A stretch of 64,000 bases of DNA from Sugiyamaella lignohabitans. Its lineage: Eukaryota > Ascomycota > Dipodascomycetes > Dipodascales > Trichomonascaceae. This document shows, in pieces, positions 56,001 through 64,000 of the stretch. Under the pieces are notes generated by a model that searched no databases, had not been told where the DNA came from, and worked only from the letters and a program-made list of their open reading frames with translations. A program made the position numbers and the translations under genes. Numbering within the stretch: position 1 is the stretch's first letter; the number at the start of each line of letters is the position of its first letter. The DNA is taken from NCBI RefSeq assembly GCF_001640025.1, contig NC_031674.1:3906001-3970000 (forward strand). Direction: 5' to 3'.

Positions 56001-56252
56001 TTTATTTTCCATCGGCGGTGGTGGCGGTGACAAGTCTTGCCTTCTATTCACCCTTGCTCGATTACCATCAGTGGTCCGGCGCGTGAATCTCTGATTTTCT
56101 TCTTCGCTATCAGAATCCTCCTCATCTTTCGCACGTTAGTATCAGCGTATTCTTATATTCAGGAGTTACTTACTGTAATGATGTGCCGTCGTCCTCGCTC
56201 TGTTGGACCTTCGCAGTGATGTCGTCCCATTAGAAATTTGTGGACTCGCCAT
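53043..56252 (-). CDS. IRR1: Cohesin subunit Irr1/Scc3 (STAG family)
   Basis: HEAT-repeat subunit that binds Scc1 and DNA in the cohesin ring. Exon 1 is 56252-56174 (79 nt), the intron 56173-56126 (48 bp with perfect TACTAAC), and exon 2 56125-53043, giving 1053 aa. The spliced N-terminus (MASPQISNGTTSLRRSNRAR, then NEEDSDSEEE) is disordered and basic then acidic. The STAG domain follows (about 130-260), then the stromalin conservative domain (about 265-355, including VSVWAHRNRDVDPRIRVDCVK, with only part shown here, and the LKCIGSGLSDLES region). An acidic C-terminal tail ends the protein. It converges on the ABCC gene (114 bp). Confidence 0.93.
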
Positions 56253-56890
56253 TTTGTTTATTGTGGATGTTAAATTAACTGACCCAGCGAGCGCTGAATA
56301 TCATCGCCCATTAGGACGTATATATTTGGTAGGTTTGCATGACGCGATTGAAGCATATGTGACATTAAAGGGTCTACCTGAACTAAATTTAAAGCCGTCA
56401 GAAAAAATATACACTGAAGCAATTTGATTTGACGAAAGTTAAAGATGTTTAGTAACAATTTCTCAATTAAATTAAAAACTACATATAAAAAGTGTCAGAT
56501 ATCCTGTATCGTCCGTACCATACAAAATATGGCAAGAGCTATATTTCCAAGTCATCTGTTTTTCTCCCAGGTTAGAGAGCCTACCCACTGTAGGATGAAA
56601 ATGGACAGTCAAAACACCTGGTGATATGGTCCGACTAATTTACGTCGAGGCTGTATATCTCACTTGTGGTGACAAAGACTGACTCGATGTAAATTAGTGG
56701 GATCCTGTAATGTGAACGACACATCGAATAAATCAAATCATGTCATAAAACGGAAGGAAAATCCTTTTATATATAAAAAAGATGCTTGGATCACGTGGAT
56801 TTCGCGATAAAAGAATACCTTACCGATTTGAGCTTGAGGTGTTAAGGCATATCTTAATTATTGAAGTGTCGATACGAGGCCAATACGCGT
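56253..56890. other. Intergenic region, divergent IRR1/SAS2 promoters, with structured repeat
   Basis: 638 bp. A 74-codon ORF (56203-56427, +) overlaps the IRR1 start and looks like chance. A 5-bp stem-loop (CCTAC...GTAGG) lies at 56580-56594 and a long inverted repeat at 56630-56702. Confidence 0.5.
56630..56702. repeat. Imperfect 20-bp inverted repeat (hairpin) upstream of SAS2
   Basis: Arms TCCGACTAATTTACGTCGAG (56630-56649) and CTCGATGTAAATTAGTGGGA (56683-56702) are complementary at 18 of 20 positions. One of the two differences becomes a G-U pair in RNA. The loop is 33 bp. It could be a regulatory hairpin, a structured RNA, or a trace of a small mobile repeat. Confidence 0.7.
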
Positions 56891-57841
56891 ATGCTGAGTC
56901 GAAATATCCTCAGGGTGACCTATGGTGACTATATTTTCGATACATGGTACCATAGTATAGGTTATTTCAATCCACTAAATGCGTCAAAAACTGTAAGAGC
57001 AAATCGAATCAGAGAGCCTGTTACACTATGGGGTTCCGAACCGTTCAAAGGCTTTGTCAATAGCTCTGCCACTGAAATTATTCAACTACTACATGTCTGT
57101 GATGGGTGCTTTAAATACAGTGTCAATGAGGCAGATATGGTCCAGCATCGAAGTCAATGCATTTATCGACATTCTGGGCCACCTGGTGAACTTGTGTACG
57201 ATGATAGCCAGTATAGAATATACAAAGTAGATGGAATGAAGAACAAGCTATTTTGTCAATGCATGTGTTTGTTTGGAAAGCTATTTCTGGATAGTAAGTC
57301 TGTTTACTTTGCAGTAGATGGCTTCGAATTTTTTCTTCTAGTTAAATGCGCACGAAGCTTACATCCAAGAAGCTCCAAGAATAATGGCAATTCATCAGGT
57401 CCCATGCAAGTGGTCGGGTTCTTTTCGAGGGAGAAAATTTCGTGGCATGATTACAATCTTGCATGTATCTTAGTGTTTCCACCTTTTCAGAAACTGGGCC
57501 TCGGCCGGTTGCTCATAGCATTTTCATATTACTTAACAAGATCTCAACGGAAAATTTCCGCTCCGGAAAAACCTCTGTCCAAACATGGCCATGCCAGTTA
57601 TTTGCGATATTGGGCGATAGCTGTCGCACAACAAATCCTCCTTGGTGATCATCCAACACTGGCGGTTTCGATACCAGAGCTGTCTAAGCTCACTGGAATA
57701 GAGGCGGGTGATAGCATCGAGGCCCTGCAACATATGAATGCATTAGATGATGGAGTTATACTTGTTTACAACATTCAGAAGTGGGTCGACGAACATCATA
57801 TATCTTTAGAGCCTATTTTAAATGAATCTGCATGTTTGTAA
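56891..57841 (+). CDS. SAS2: MYST histone acetyltransferase Sas2
   Basis: H4K16 acetyltransferase of the SAS-I complex, which antagonises Sir spreading in S. cerevisiae. The frame opens at 56861 with a TTG; the first ATG is 56891, giving 316 aa. The N-terminal MLSRNILRVTYGDYIFDTWY block matches the Sas2 RNI-x(10)-TWY region. The MYST C2HC finger is CDGCFKY and H-x-C (HRSQC). The acetyltransferase core contains FCQCMCLFGKLFLDSKSVYF, the acetyl-CoA loop FQKLGLGRLLIAFSY, and the downstream SAPEKPLS block containing the catalytic-region Glu. S. cerevisiae Sas2 is 338 aa; the missing N-terminal residues are poorly conserved, though an unseen 5' exon is possible. Confidence 0.9.
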   Translation: MLSRNILRVTYGDYIFDTWYHSIGYFNPLNASKTVRANRIREPVTLWGSEPFKGFVNSSATEIIQLLHVCDGCFKYSVNEADMVQHRSQCIYRHSGPPGELVYDDSQYRIYKVDGMKNKLFCQCMCLFGKLFLDSKSVYFAVDGFEFFLLVKCARSLHPRSSKNNGNSSGPMQVVGFFSREKISWHDYNLACILVFPPFQKLGLGRLLIAFSYYLTRSQRKISAPEKPLSKHGHASYLRYWAIAVAQQILLGDHPTLAVSIPELSKLTGIEAGDSIEALQHMNALDDGVILVYNIQKWVDEHHISLEPILNESACL

Positions 57842-57940
57842 CAACTCTAGGTATTAGGCTATAGAACATCGAAAGTGTAAACCCGACAAGAGTGAGTTGG
57901 GATTATTCCAATCATATATATAGATATTAGCATACATTTC

Positions 57941-60637
57941 CTAAAGCAAGTTATCAGGAATAGTTGTATCACGAATTAAATCTGTCAGTTTCATAGCATC
58001 GAAAGAGACAGAGCCGTCAAGGTACTCTGGCGGTGGGAGGGCCTTCAAGAGATTCAGGATTCCAGACGGAATGATATTGGTGGATGCCTGTTCCAAAGAT
58101 GAGGTAGTAGAAAATCCACTACTATTAGAAAATCCGGTAGACTCGCGGATTCTCTTCATTGGACGTTCATCGTCACTTTCTTCGTCGCGATTACGCCTTC
58201 CACCACCACGACCACCACGCTTTCGATCACCTCTGTCACTTCTTTCATCGTCACCATCACCACCACTACTACCCAGTATAGATGTACTTTCAATTTGCTG
58301 AATTTGCTGATATCTCTGCTGCAAACTGTGGTTGTTGTAATTTGGTCGCAAATCATTGTCTTCGATAGGGTCATACTCTGGAATTCTGAACCTGCGTGCA
58401 AAAATGGACATAGGGCTCTCGTCAGGATACATTTTAGAAAATCTCTCCTCTAAAGTTAACAAAGCTGCCAGCTCGCCATGGTTGGCGGTGAACTTCATGA
58501 AATGCTCGTAAAGTGGCTTTGCTGCAGCAATTGGCATTTTGCTAATAGACTTTTCAAACAAAGCTCGGGCATTGGTTTCATCATTGGTAAGGATGAGGAA
58601 ATCAAAATATACCTTCACGTATTCAGAGTTTTCAGAAAATCTTTTCAGCCCAAGCTCAAAAATTTTATCAGCAATATCAGCCTCCTTGTTGTTATGGTAT
58701 TCCATCATAGCTGATGCAACGAAGATGTGATGAGTAGTGTATGGTAACCGACGAGCTTCACCAAATACTCTACGTGCCTCCTTGATACCTTGACTCCTTT
58801 TGGCAGTCTTCATGTACTCTGTATATGCAAGAGTTATGCTACGAGATACCGAGTGGATTTCTGCCTCCTTTTGAGTGATATGTTTCTCTGCTTTACGCTC
58901 CTTTTTACTCTTGCCATTCAACGACAGTTGAGTTGTAGCATAAACATGGGCCTCATTAAGAAGAATATAGAATTGTTCATTCTGAATGACCATTTTCTCT
59001 CTTTCCAGCTTGTATCGTGCAATGAGATTTTCATAGATGACCTTCAGCTCATCATATCGTGATTCCTTCTCCAATAGCTCGGCTGCTTTGTAAGAAAGAA
59101 GAAAACTCGAAGGATTTGCTTGTAGTCCATTCCTCAAAATTTCCAGAGCGGCATCCACTGAGCTGTTGGAACTCGCAAGTGCACCAGGTGCACTAGCTGC
59201 CGAAACTGTGGATAGATCCCCTCTACCCAATGTATATAGGGAGAAGCTGTACCAAACCTCAGGGAAATATCTTAGAGTCATTACCGCCTGTTTATAAGCA
59301 TAAGTAACTCGAGCATCTACAAGCGCCTTGTTTCCAGTGCTTAATGGGTTTCTTTTCTCCCAGTCTATCCATTGCTCCCATTTTTCATAAATCTTTTGTT
59401 CCTTTTTACTCCATTGACGAAGACCGGGACTAGTGGTTCTGGGCATACCAGTGAAAATATTTTCCATTTCTCTGAGGCTAGATCGAGCGTTCATGTAAGT
59501 ACCGCTGACTTCTGCAGTGAACTTTCTGGCGGTGTTTGCATTAAGGGTTGTCTCAAAAGTCGAATAGTTCTGCCAGAGCCGTTCTAAGTGACCTGATAAT
59601 GGGATACAAATCGCTCTCCTGTAGGTTTTACGTAATAAATCCATTTTTTGCTGCTGCTCCCATGACGTGCCAGCTTCGCGCGATTTGATAAACTCAATGT
59701 AATCGTTCCAAATAGGACCACTATCAATATCAAACCCAACTCTATCAAGTACAAACTCATATGCTTGAGAGATAGTTGTTCGAGCCTTGTCTCCATCAAT
59801 ATTGATGTTATTGATACGACGAATATAGGCCAAATAGTAAGACCAAAGCTCAACGTTGAGAATTTTTGGCAGACAGCGGGCAAACAACTGTTCAACTTTC
59901 TGAAATTCACCATTAGACTGTTCTAAATCAAGATAATCCATCCAAATATCTGAGGATGTTGGAAAGTATACAACCATTCTCTCAAATGCATTGCGCAGGC
60001 TATCGACCTTATCCTTCGCCTTTAGTTCACGCACCAATGGCGACCATTTATCAATATCCTCGGGATTTTCTTCAATTTCATCTTCTAGAATTCCAATTGT
60101 ATCGTTCGGGAGTCTCTTTCGTTTTGTAGGTAGGGCAGTACCTGGAGGCAACCTAGTCAGTGAAACAGCTGAAGCAGGTGGAATAATGGGGGCACTTGAG
60201 GTCGAGACTGACGCTATACCTGGCGCTGGCTGTGAACTGTTACTCGATGATGATCCATTACCAATGGCACTAGCAGCAGCGCCACTAAGAGCTGGAGTAA
60301 TACCGGCCGCCTGCAAAGCCTCCTGCTCTCTCTGCTTGGCCTTTTTCCTCCTCAGCTTCCGCTTTTGTGTAGGGGTCAAATTTGATCCATTGGCACCATT
60401 AATAGAGATGTTATCATCCTCATCATCGCCATATTCGTCACCTCCGTCATCGCCATCTTCACCGTCTACGTTGTCATCATCATCCTGCTCTTCTTCGTGC
60501 GTAGACTGATTTCCATCATTGGTCTGCTTTGGAGCATCAGCAGTCTGGGTGACTTCAGACAATACAACCGCCGCAGCGGCCGCAACGGCTCCAGGGTCAA
60601 TTAGATTAGATCCCTCTTTTGTTAGCTGCTCGGACAT
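57941..60637 (-). CDS. RNA14: mRNA 3'-end processing factor Rna14 (CstF77)
   Basis: Scaffold of cleavage factor IA with Rna15, Pcf11 and Clp1. 898 aa, longer than the 677-aa S. cerevisiae protein. The extra length is an Ala/Ser/acidic N-terminus (DDDDNVDGEDGDDGGDEYGD, about 55-75) and a C-terminal Gly/Arg/Asp segment (RGDRKRGGRGGGRR). The conserved part runs from ILEDEIEENPEDIDKWSPLV (about 185) through HAT-repeat helices (VVYFPTSSDIWMDYLDLE, WVY/WYSF-type repeats) to about 760. The monkeytail region ending PPPEYLDG matches the Rna15-binding C-terminus. Intronless, 100 bp from SAS2 stop to stop. Confidence 0.93.
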   Translation of the reverse strand: MSEQLTKEGSNLIDPGAVAAAAAVVLSEVTQTADAPKQTNDGNQSTHEEEQDDDDNVDGEDGDDGGDEYGDDEDDNISINGANGSNLTPTQKRKLRRKKAKQREQEALQAAGITPALSGAAASAIGNGSSSSNSSQPAPGIASVSTSSAPIIPPASAVSLTRLPPGTALPTKRKRLPNDTIGILEDEIEENPEDIDKWSPLVRELKAKDKVDSLRNAFERMVVYFPTSSDIWMDYLDLEQSNGEFQKVEQLFARCLPKILNVELWSYYLAYIRRINNINIDGDKARTTISQAYEFVLDRVGFDIDSGPIWNDYIEFIKSREAGTSWEQQQKMDLLRKTYRRAICIPLSGHLERLWQNYSTFETTLNANTARKFTAEVSGTYMNARSSLREMENIFTGMPRTTSPGLRQWSKKEQKIYEKWEQWIDWEKRNPLSTGNKALVDARVTYAYKQAVMTLRYFPEVWYSFSLYTLGRGDLSTVSAASAPGALASSNSSVDAALEILRNGLQANPSSFLLSYKAAELLEKESRYDELKVIYENLIARYKLEREKMVIQNEQFYILLNEAHVYATTQLSLNGKSKKERKAEKHITQKEAEIHSVSRSITLAYTEYMKTAKRSQGIKEARRVFGEARRLPYTTHHIFVASAMMEYHNNKEADIADKIFELGLKRFSENSEYVKVYFDFLILTNDETNARALFEKSISKMPIAAAKPLYEHFMKFTANHGELAALLTLEERFSKMYPDESPMSIFARRFRIPEYDPIEDNDLRPNYNNHSLQQRYQQIQQIESTSILGSSGGDGDDERSDRGDRKRGGRGGGRRNRDEESDDERPMKRIRESTGFSNSSGFSTTSSLEQASTNIIPSGILNLLKALPPPEYLDGSVSFDAMKLTDLIRDTTIPDNLL

Positions 60638-60813
60638 GGCGATTTAACCTTTCGATGTATAGTAGTAAATAGAAGTGGGATGAACTTGCCGAACTTTCAG
60701 ATAGAACCGGTTACAGCCGCACATAGATCCATCTGGTATATTTTCGTACAAGATAGTCTGTGATTTATAGACGCCTAATATTTTTGATTTAGCTTGCCAA
60801 CATTGGACATTTT

Positions 60814-61728
60814 ATGGAGATGTTCGAGTTGCATGTATGGGGACCACTGGAAAACTTTGTATCTTTATCCCCGGAATGTATGGCAATTGCATGGTACTTG
60901 GGGCTAGCATTGGACCCCTCCGAGTTTGTGATCATTCCTAGCTCCAATACCACAATTGCTAGTAATGGACAATTGCCAGCATTGAGACATGCTGGTCACG
61001 TTTATGGCGGTTTTTTCTCAATCGTGAGATATCTATTGCGCATTAACGTAGAGCTTCCTCAGAAAGATAGCGATATAGACGAAGCAAAAGTCACCGCCCT
61101 CGCAAACTATATTTCTACAAATATTTCATCATTGACGTTATACACTATGTATGTTCATAGACAAAACTTTGAGTCGGTAACACGTCCACTTTTCACCGAA
61201 CTGGTACCATTCCCAATGCAGTACAATCTGCCGTTGCATCAGAGAGACTTAGCTAAAAGACAGTGCACACATCAAGGGTTAATTGGCCAACCGGAATCAA
61301 CACAATTATCAGTCAAGTATCCAGCATCGCTATCTAAGTTACAAGCTCAAATTGAAGAGAAAAATAAACAACGACAAAAAATATTTGACGATGCTAAGGA
61401 AAATTTACGAACACTGGCATGTGGCCAAAAACTCTATCGAACTGTGGTGGACTTCAAAGAAAACCGGAATTCCCCATTCTTATTAGGATCCACTATTACA
61501 ATTGCCGACCTATTATTTATTTCACATTTGCGAATACAAACAGCATCGGTATTCCCTGTACCGGTATTGAAGACGCTAATAGATACTCAGTTTCCCGAGC
61601 TACAAACATACTTGAAGCTCGGGCTTGATGAGCTGAAACCTGTGGAAGCAACATGGAAGATTGTGGCCCCTCAAGGACGCGAAGTATACTCTTTTTCCAA
61701 TGCAATACTTCATTACATTGGACTCTGA
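60814..61728 (+). CDS. SAM37: SAM complex subunit Sam37 (metaxin family)
   Basis: Peripheral subunit of the mitochondrial outer-membrane sorting and assembly machinery that inserts beta-barrel proteins. 304 aa. The thioredoxin-like N-terminal part begins MEMFELHVWGP and has an ECMAIAWYLGL helix. The GST C-terminal-like part has the family pattern VPFPMQYNLPLHQRDLAKRQ and a later ILGS/ADLLFISHLRIQ helix. There is no transmembrane anchor at the C-terminus, as in yeast Sam37. Start could also be the ATG two codons later (60820). Divergent from RNA14 (176 bp). Confidence 0.85.
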   Translation: MEMFELHVWGPLENFVSLSPECMAIAWYLGLALDPSEFVIIPSSNTTIASNGQLPALRHAGHVYGGFFSIVRYLLRINVELPQKDSDIDEAKVTALANYISTNISSLTLYTMYVHRQNFESVTRPLFTELVPFPMQYNLPLHQRDLAKRQCTHQGLIGQPESTQLSVKYPASLSKLQAQIEEKNKQRQKIFDDAKENLRTLACGQKLYRTVVDFKENRNSPFLLGSTITIADLLFISHLRIQTASVFPVPVLKTLIDTQFPELQTYLKLGLDELKPVEATWKIVAPQGREVYSFSNAILHYIGL

Positions 61729-61872
61729 TCATCCAAAAACTCGCCAATGTACCATCGATAATTAATATATTGTAAGTGAACTTTACAACCCATCGAAAGT
61801 CTCAACCTTTGGGGATAGATATTTATAGACTTGCATCTTTGACCCAAGCCAGGTTTGATTTCTGAGAGATGT

Positions 61873-62268
61873 CTAATTTTTACGGGGCCGAATCAATCCG
61901 TTGTTGACAAAATAATAAACTATCGTTGAGTCCTCAGTAACCATAGCCATGACCACTCTACGAGGAGAAGCCTCTGCATTAGTGGCTTCTTTAATACCAT
62001 CAAACACACATGCCCATTGGTGTACAGTCCAATTCTGCTCAGTGCGAACTGGTAGAACATATTCCTCACTTATCTCATAATCGTCAGGATGTAATTTCGC
62101 TGGAGGCACCCCAGTACATATAACTATATTTGACTCTGCTGCTCGAATATTGAGCGATTTAAGATTGGTCCATAGATGCTGATGCACCAAATTCTCGGCA
62201 ACTCGATCTTCAATAGCCATGACATCTAACGCAGTGGTAACTGATCGTTGAAAATTCCTGCTGCTCAT
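61873..62268 (-). CDS. SEN15: tRNA-splicing endonuclease subunit Sen15
   Basis: Structural subunit of the Sen2-Sen34-Sen54-Sen15 endonuclease, which cuts pre-tRNA introns on the mitochondrial surface in yeast. The frame reaches 62307 through a GTG, but the ATG at 62268 (MSSRNFQRSVTT) gives 131 aa, close to the S. cerevisiae length. The endonuclease-like fold shows VPPAKLHPDDYEIS, EYVLPV, and the dimerisation strand MVTEDSTIVYYFVNNGLIRP. Catalytic residues are absent, as expected for this subunit. Confidence 0.9.
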   Translation of the reverse strand: MSSRNFQRSVTTALDVMAIEDRVAENLVHQHLWTNLKSLNIRAAESNIVICTGVPPAKLHPDDYEISEEYVLPVRTEQNWTVHQWACVFDGIKEATNAEASPRRVVMAMVTEDSTIVYYFVNNGLIRPRKN

Positions 62269-62633
62269 TAGACTAGGGGGATTGTGCTGCTGAAGCCCAA
62301 ACGTCACATGATTCCATATGCAGGGTCCAGCAACAGCGGTGTTTCAAGGGTCGACAAAACTGGGCTGAAATTATAGAAGTACTCAATAAATAAAGTTGCA
62401 ATTGCTTTAACTATAGTCAATATTAATCTGATTCTTTTTTTTATTATTTTATGAGAGACCTAGTGAGTCAACTCCAATATGAAGGGGCAAAGAATATCAG
62501 GCAAACAAGCGCTGCTGCGGCTGCAAGTGCATCGCCTCGATGGATCTCGAGATTTGCCGGTAGCAACTACAATTAGGAAGCACAATATATTGGCCAACAG
62601 ACAGGTAGAACAACAAGAGAAATATAGAGCAGA
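62269..62633. other. Intergenic region, divergent SEN15 / K+-H+ exchange-related gene
   Basis: 365 bp. It contains a 55-codon upstream ORF (62479-62646) listed separately. No other feature seen. Confidence 0.5.
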
Positions 62634-62646
62634 ATGCGTCTCATAG
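62479..62646 (+). promoter_or_regulatory. Upstream ORF overlapping the start of the K+-H+ exchange-related gene
   Basis: ATG at 62479, 55 residues, begins MKGQRISGKQALLRLQVHRL, stops with TAG at 62644-62646. It overlaps the main ATG (62634) by 13 nt in another frame. It is Arg/Gln-rich. It may be a regulatory uORF, a separate small protein, or absent from the mRNA if transcription starts later. Confidence 0.4.
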
Positions 62647-63506
62647 TAGTTCCACTGTCAGTAAAAACTTCAATGGTTTATTGCCAAAAGTTGGCACTTC
62701 CAGCAGCTCGGCAGACGCCTCGAATCGACGACAAGCTAGTTGCAAGGGCCGCCAAAACTTGGGGGGAATGGCAAAAATCCGATTCTAAACTTAAAAAGAC
62801 AATTATTTCTTGGGCTAATATAGCACTGGAAAGAATCAGCTATGAAGAATGGAGCTTGAAAACTATTCCTGCCCAATCGTCGATAAAAAGAAAGGTTGTA
62901 GAAGCCAATTCTAAAGTCAATGAAAGTGACCCTCACCACGTAACGCATGCAGAGTTTGAGAAACATGAGCTGGAAAATTCGGATTTAGAAAGCATCCCGG
63001 TAATATTTCCAAGTTCCATACTGGATCGTCACCAAGTCACTAGTCGATTACAAGCCTTAGCTTCTAGAGGAATCAATCACCACACGAAATATATGTGGAT
63101 GAGCGCCATTGGTGCTCCATTGACGCTTCCTGTTGCTCTCTTACCTGTCATTCCCAATCTTCCAGGATTCTATTTGTTGTTCAGAGCTTGGTCCAACTGG
63201 AAAGCTGTCGAAGGTGGTAAGCATCTCAATTATCTACTTAAAAACGATCACTTGTCGTATCACGATGATGCAAGGTTGAGCCAATTGTTCACACAGCTCA
63301 AAAATCATAGTGAAAATGTTGCTGAAACCGAAAACCCTGATAAAGAAACGGCCCAATCAGTTGCCAACGATAGCGATCAGCTGTTGCTGGACGAAGAGCA
63401 TATAAACGAACTAGTAAACATATTGGGTGCAAAGGAAATGGCTCCAGAACTACATAGAGCAGTTCGCCAGATAAAGAAAAAGTTCCAGTCGGATATCAAA
63501 AATTAG
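62634..63506 (+). CDS. Mitochondrial K+/H+ exchange-related protein (Mit_KHE1 family)
   Basis: Homologue of S. cerevisiae Ydl183c, an inner-membrane protein linked to mitochondrial potassium/proton exchange. 290 aa. It begins MRLIVVPLSVKTSMVYCQKL, the family's characteristic start. KTWGEWQKSDSKLKKTIISW and YEEWSLKTIPA follow, both conserved. One hydrophobic segment (about 165-190, GAPLTLPVALLPVIPNLPGF) sits before FRAWSNWKAVEGGKHLNYLL. The C-terminus is helical and charged. Function is from the family and mechanistically uncertain. Confidence 0.85.
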   Translation: MRLIVVPLSVKTSMVYCQKLALPAARQTPRIDDKLVARAAKTWGEWQKSDSKLKKTIISWANIALERISYEEWSLKTIPAQSSIKRKVVEANSKVNESDPHHVTHAEFEKHELENSDLESIPVIFPSSILDRHQVTSRLQALASRGINHHTKYMWMSAIGAPLTLPVALLPVIPNLPGFYLLFRAWSNWKAVEGGKHLNYLLKNDHLSYHDDARLSQLFTQLKNHSENVAETENPDKETAQSVANDSDQLLLDEEHINELVNILGAKEMAPELHRAVRQIKKKFQSDIKN

Positions 63507-63818
63507 TTATCGGGGTCACCCCTAGCAGCTAATCCCCCATTTGCTCATAACCCCTCATATTACACCGCATGTGCTATATACATATCTTCATTCGCAATAC
63601 ATTTTTCACTAGTGAACCTTTCTTTCCTGACGTCAAATATGACCTCGATGGGAATTTATCGGCCTCGACATCCCTGTTGTTATAGAACAAATCGGATGCA
63701 GTTCCCAGGAAATCAAGCTTACTTGAATGAATTGCAGCCAACTTGTGATTTACTCATACATGTATATATTTGACTTCCTACTACTTAAATCTCACTAGCA
63801 ATTTGGATAGATAGATAT
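63507..63818. other. Intergenic region, convergent with the ECM4-like gene
   Basis: 312 bp of 3' flanks. No ORF or RNA gene seen. Confidence 0.5.
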
Positions 63819-64000
63819 TTATTCGGCTAGGGGCAAAATATTAGGAACCGGTCCCGCAGGAGTGATACCATAAGGGTTGTACTTGATATGAGATTTGGTG
63901 TAATGATACTTGATGTGCTCAAAATTAGTGGTCTCCTTGAAAGCAGGATCTTTCCAGTAAAGGTTGCGCAACCACTTGTGAATTTGGGGATAGCCAGTCC
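63819..64000 (-). CDS. ECM4: Omega-class glutathione transferase-like, Ecm4/Gto family (C-terminal 60 residues only)
   Basis: Only the 3' end lies in the window. The stop TAA is at 63821-63819. The visible frame reads GYPQIHKWLRNLYWKDPAFK, then TTNFEHIKYHYTKSHIKYNP and GITPAGPVPNILPLAE. This is the highly conserved C-terminal part of glutathionyl-hydroquinone reductases (Ecm4, Gto). The active-site CPW region is outside. Paralogue assignment (ECM4 or GTO1) cannot be made from this piece. Confidence 0.85.
   Translation of the reverse strand, partial: TGYPQIHKWLRNLYWKDPAFKETTNFEHIKYHYTKSHIKYNPYGITPAGPVPNILPLAE

Noticed and set aside
56203..56427. 74-codon ORF overlapping the IRR1 start
   Set aside because: Overlaps the first exon of IRR1 antisense and has no recognised similarity.

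Overview
This window is nuclear DNA of an ascomycete yeast. It is gene-dense (about 29 recognisable protein genes and one tRNA in 64 kb) and moderately AT-rich. Introns are short (47-145 bp), lie near gene 5' ends, and use GTAAGT-like donors and TACTAAC/CTAAC branch points placed close to the acceptor AG. CTG codons fall on conserved leucines (for example in the BMS1 GTPase domain at 4845-4847), so this is not a CUG-Ser or CUG-Ala yeast. The window also has a NECAP homologue, a Pot1-like two-OB-fold protein, a TANGO2 homologue, and a multi-intron HBS1 with a long Ski7-like linker. Together these suggest an early-branching budding yeast, probably of the Dipodascales (Yarrowia/Geotrichum/Trichomonascaceae) type. 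That placement is inference.

Layout, left to right. 1-12 kb: ITC1 (ISWI2 chromatin remodelling, cut by the left edge), BMS1 (40S ribosome biogenesis GTPase), the V-ATPase a subunit, and tRNA-Ile(AAT). 12-26 kb: an STB6-like gene converging on SPT10, then NDC80, PAN6, and the splicing helicase PRP16. 26-36 kb: MRPL20, NECAP, HBS1, SEC20, a KH/RS-domain RNA-binding protein, a newly assembled four-exon micro-gene, UBC9, and PEX19. 36-48 kb: the Pot1-like gene, a DHA1 drug:H+ antiporter with a long promoter, ISD11, MRPS5, RPA34, a TANGO2-like gene, TFA2, and an orphan ORF followed by 1.6 kb of gene-poor DNA. 48-64 kb: an ABCC transporter, IRR1/SCC3 cohesin, SAS2, RNA14, SAM37, SEN15, a mitochondrial K+/H+ exchange-related gene, and the 3' end of an ECM4-like glutathione transferase at the right edge.

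This is an ordinary core-genome region. Functions are mixed: chromatin and transcription, RNA processing, mitochondrial biogenesis, and membrane traffic and transport. I see no transposon, virus, CRISPR array or biosynthetic cluster. Eleven genes needed spliced exon models, because several start codons are split off by an intron: an ATG-only exon in ITC1, a 28-nt exon in the V-ATPase gene, and 31/36/21-nt micro-exons in HBS1. Five coding regions (NDC80, the Pot1-like gene, SAS2, SEN15, and the second exon of UBC9) look longer if non-ATG starts are accepted, and I re-placed those starts. The most interesting items are the Pot1-like gene, the HBS1/SKI7 architecture, the four-exon micro-gene, an imperfect 20-bp inverted repeat upstream of SAS2, recurrent TTAGGGTT-type motifs in promoters, and a start-overlapping upstream ORF before the K+/H+ exchange-related gene.
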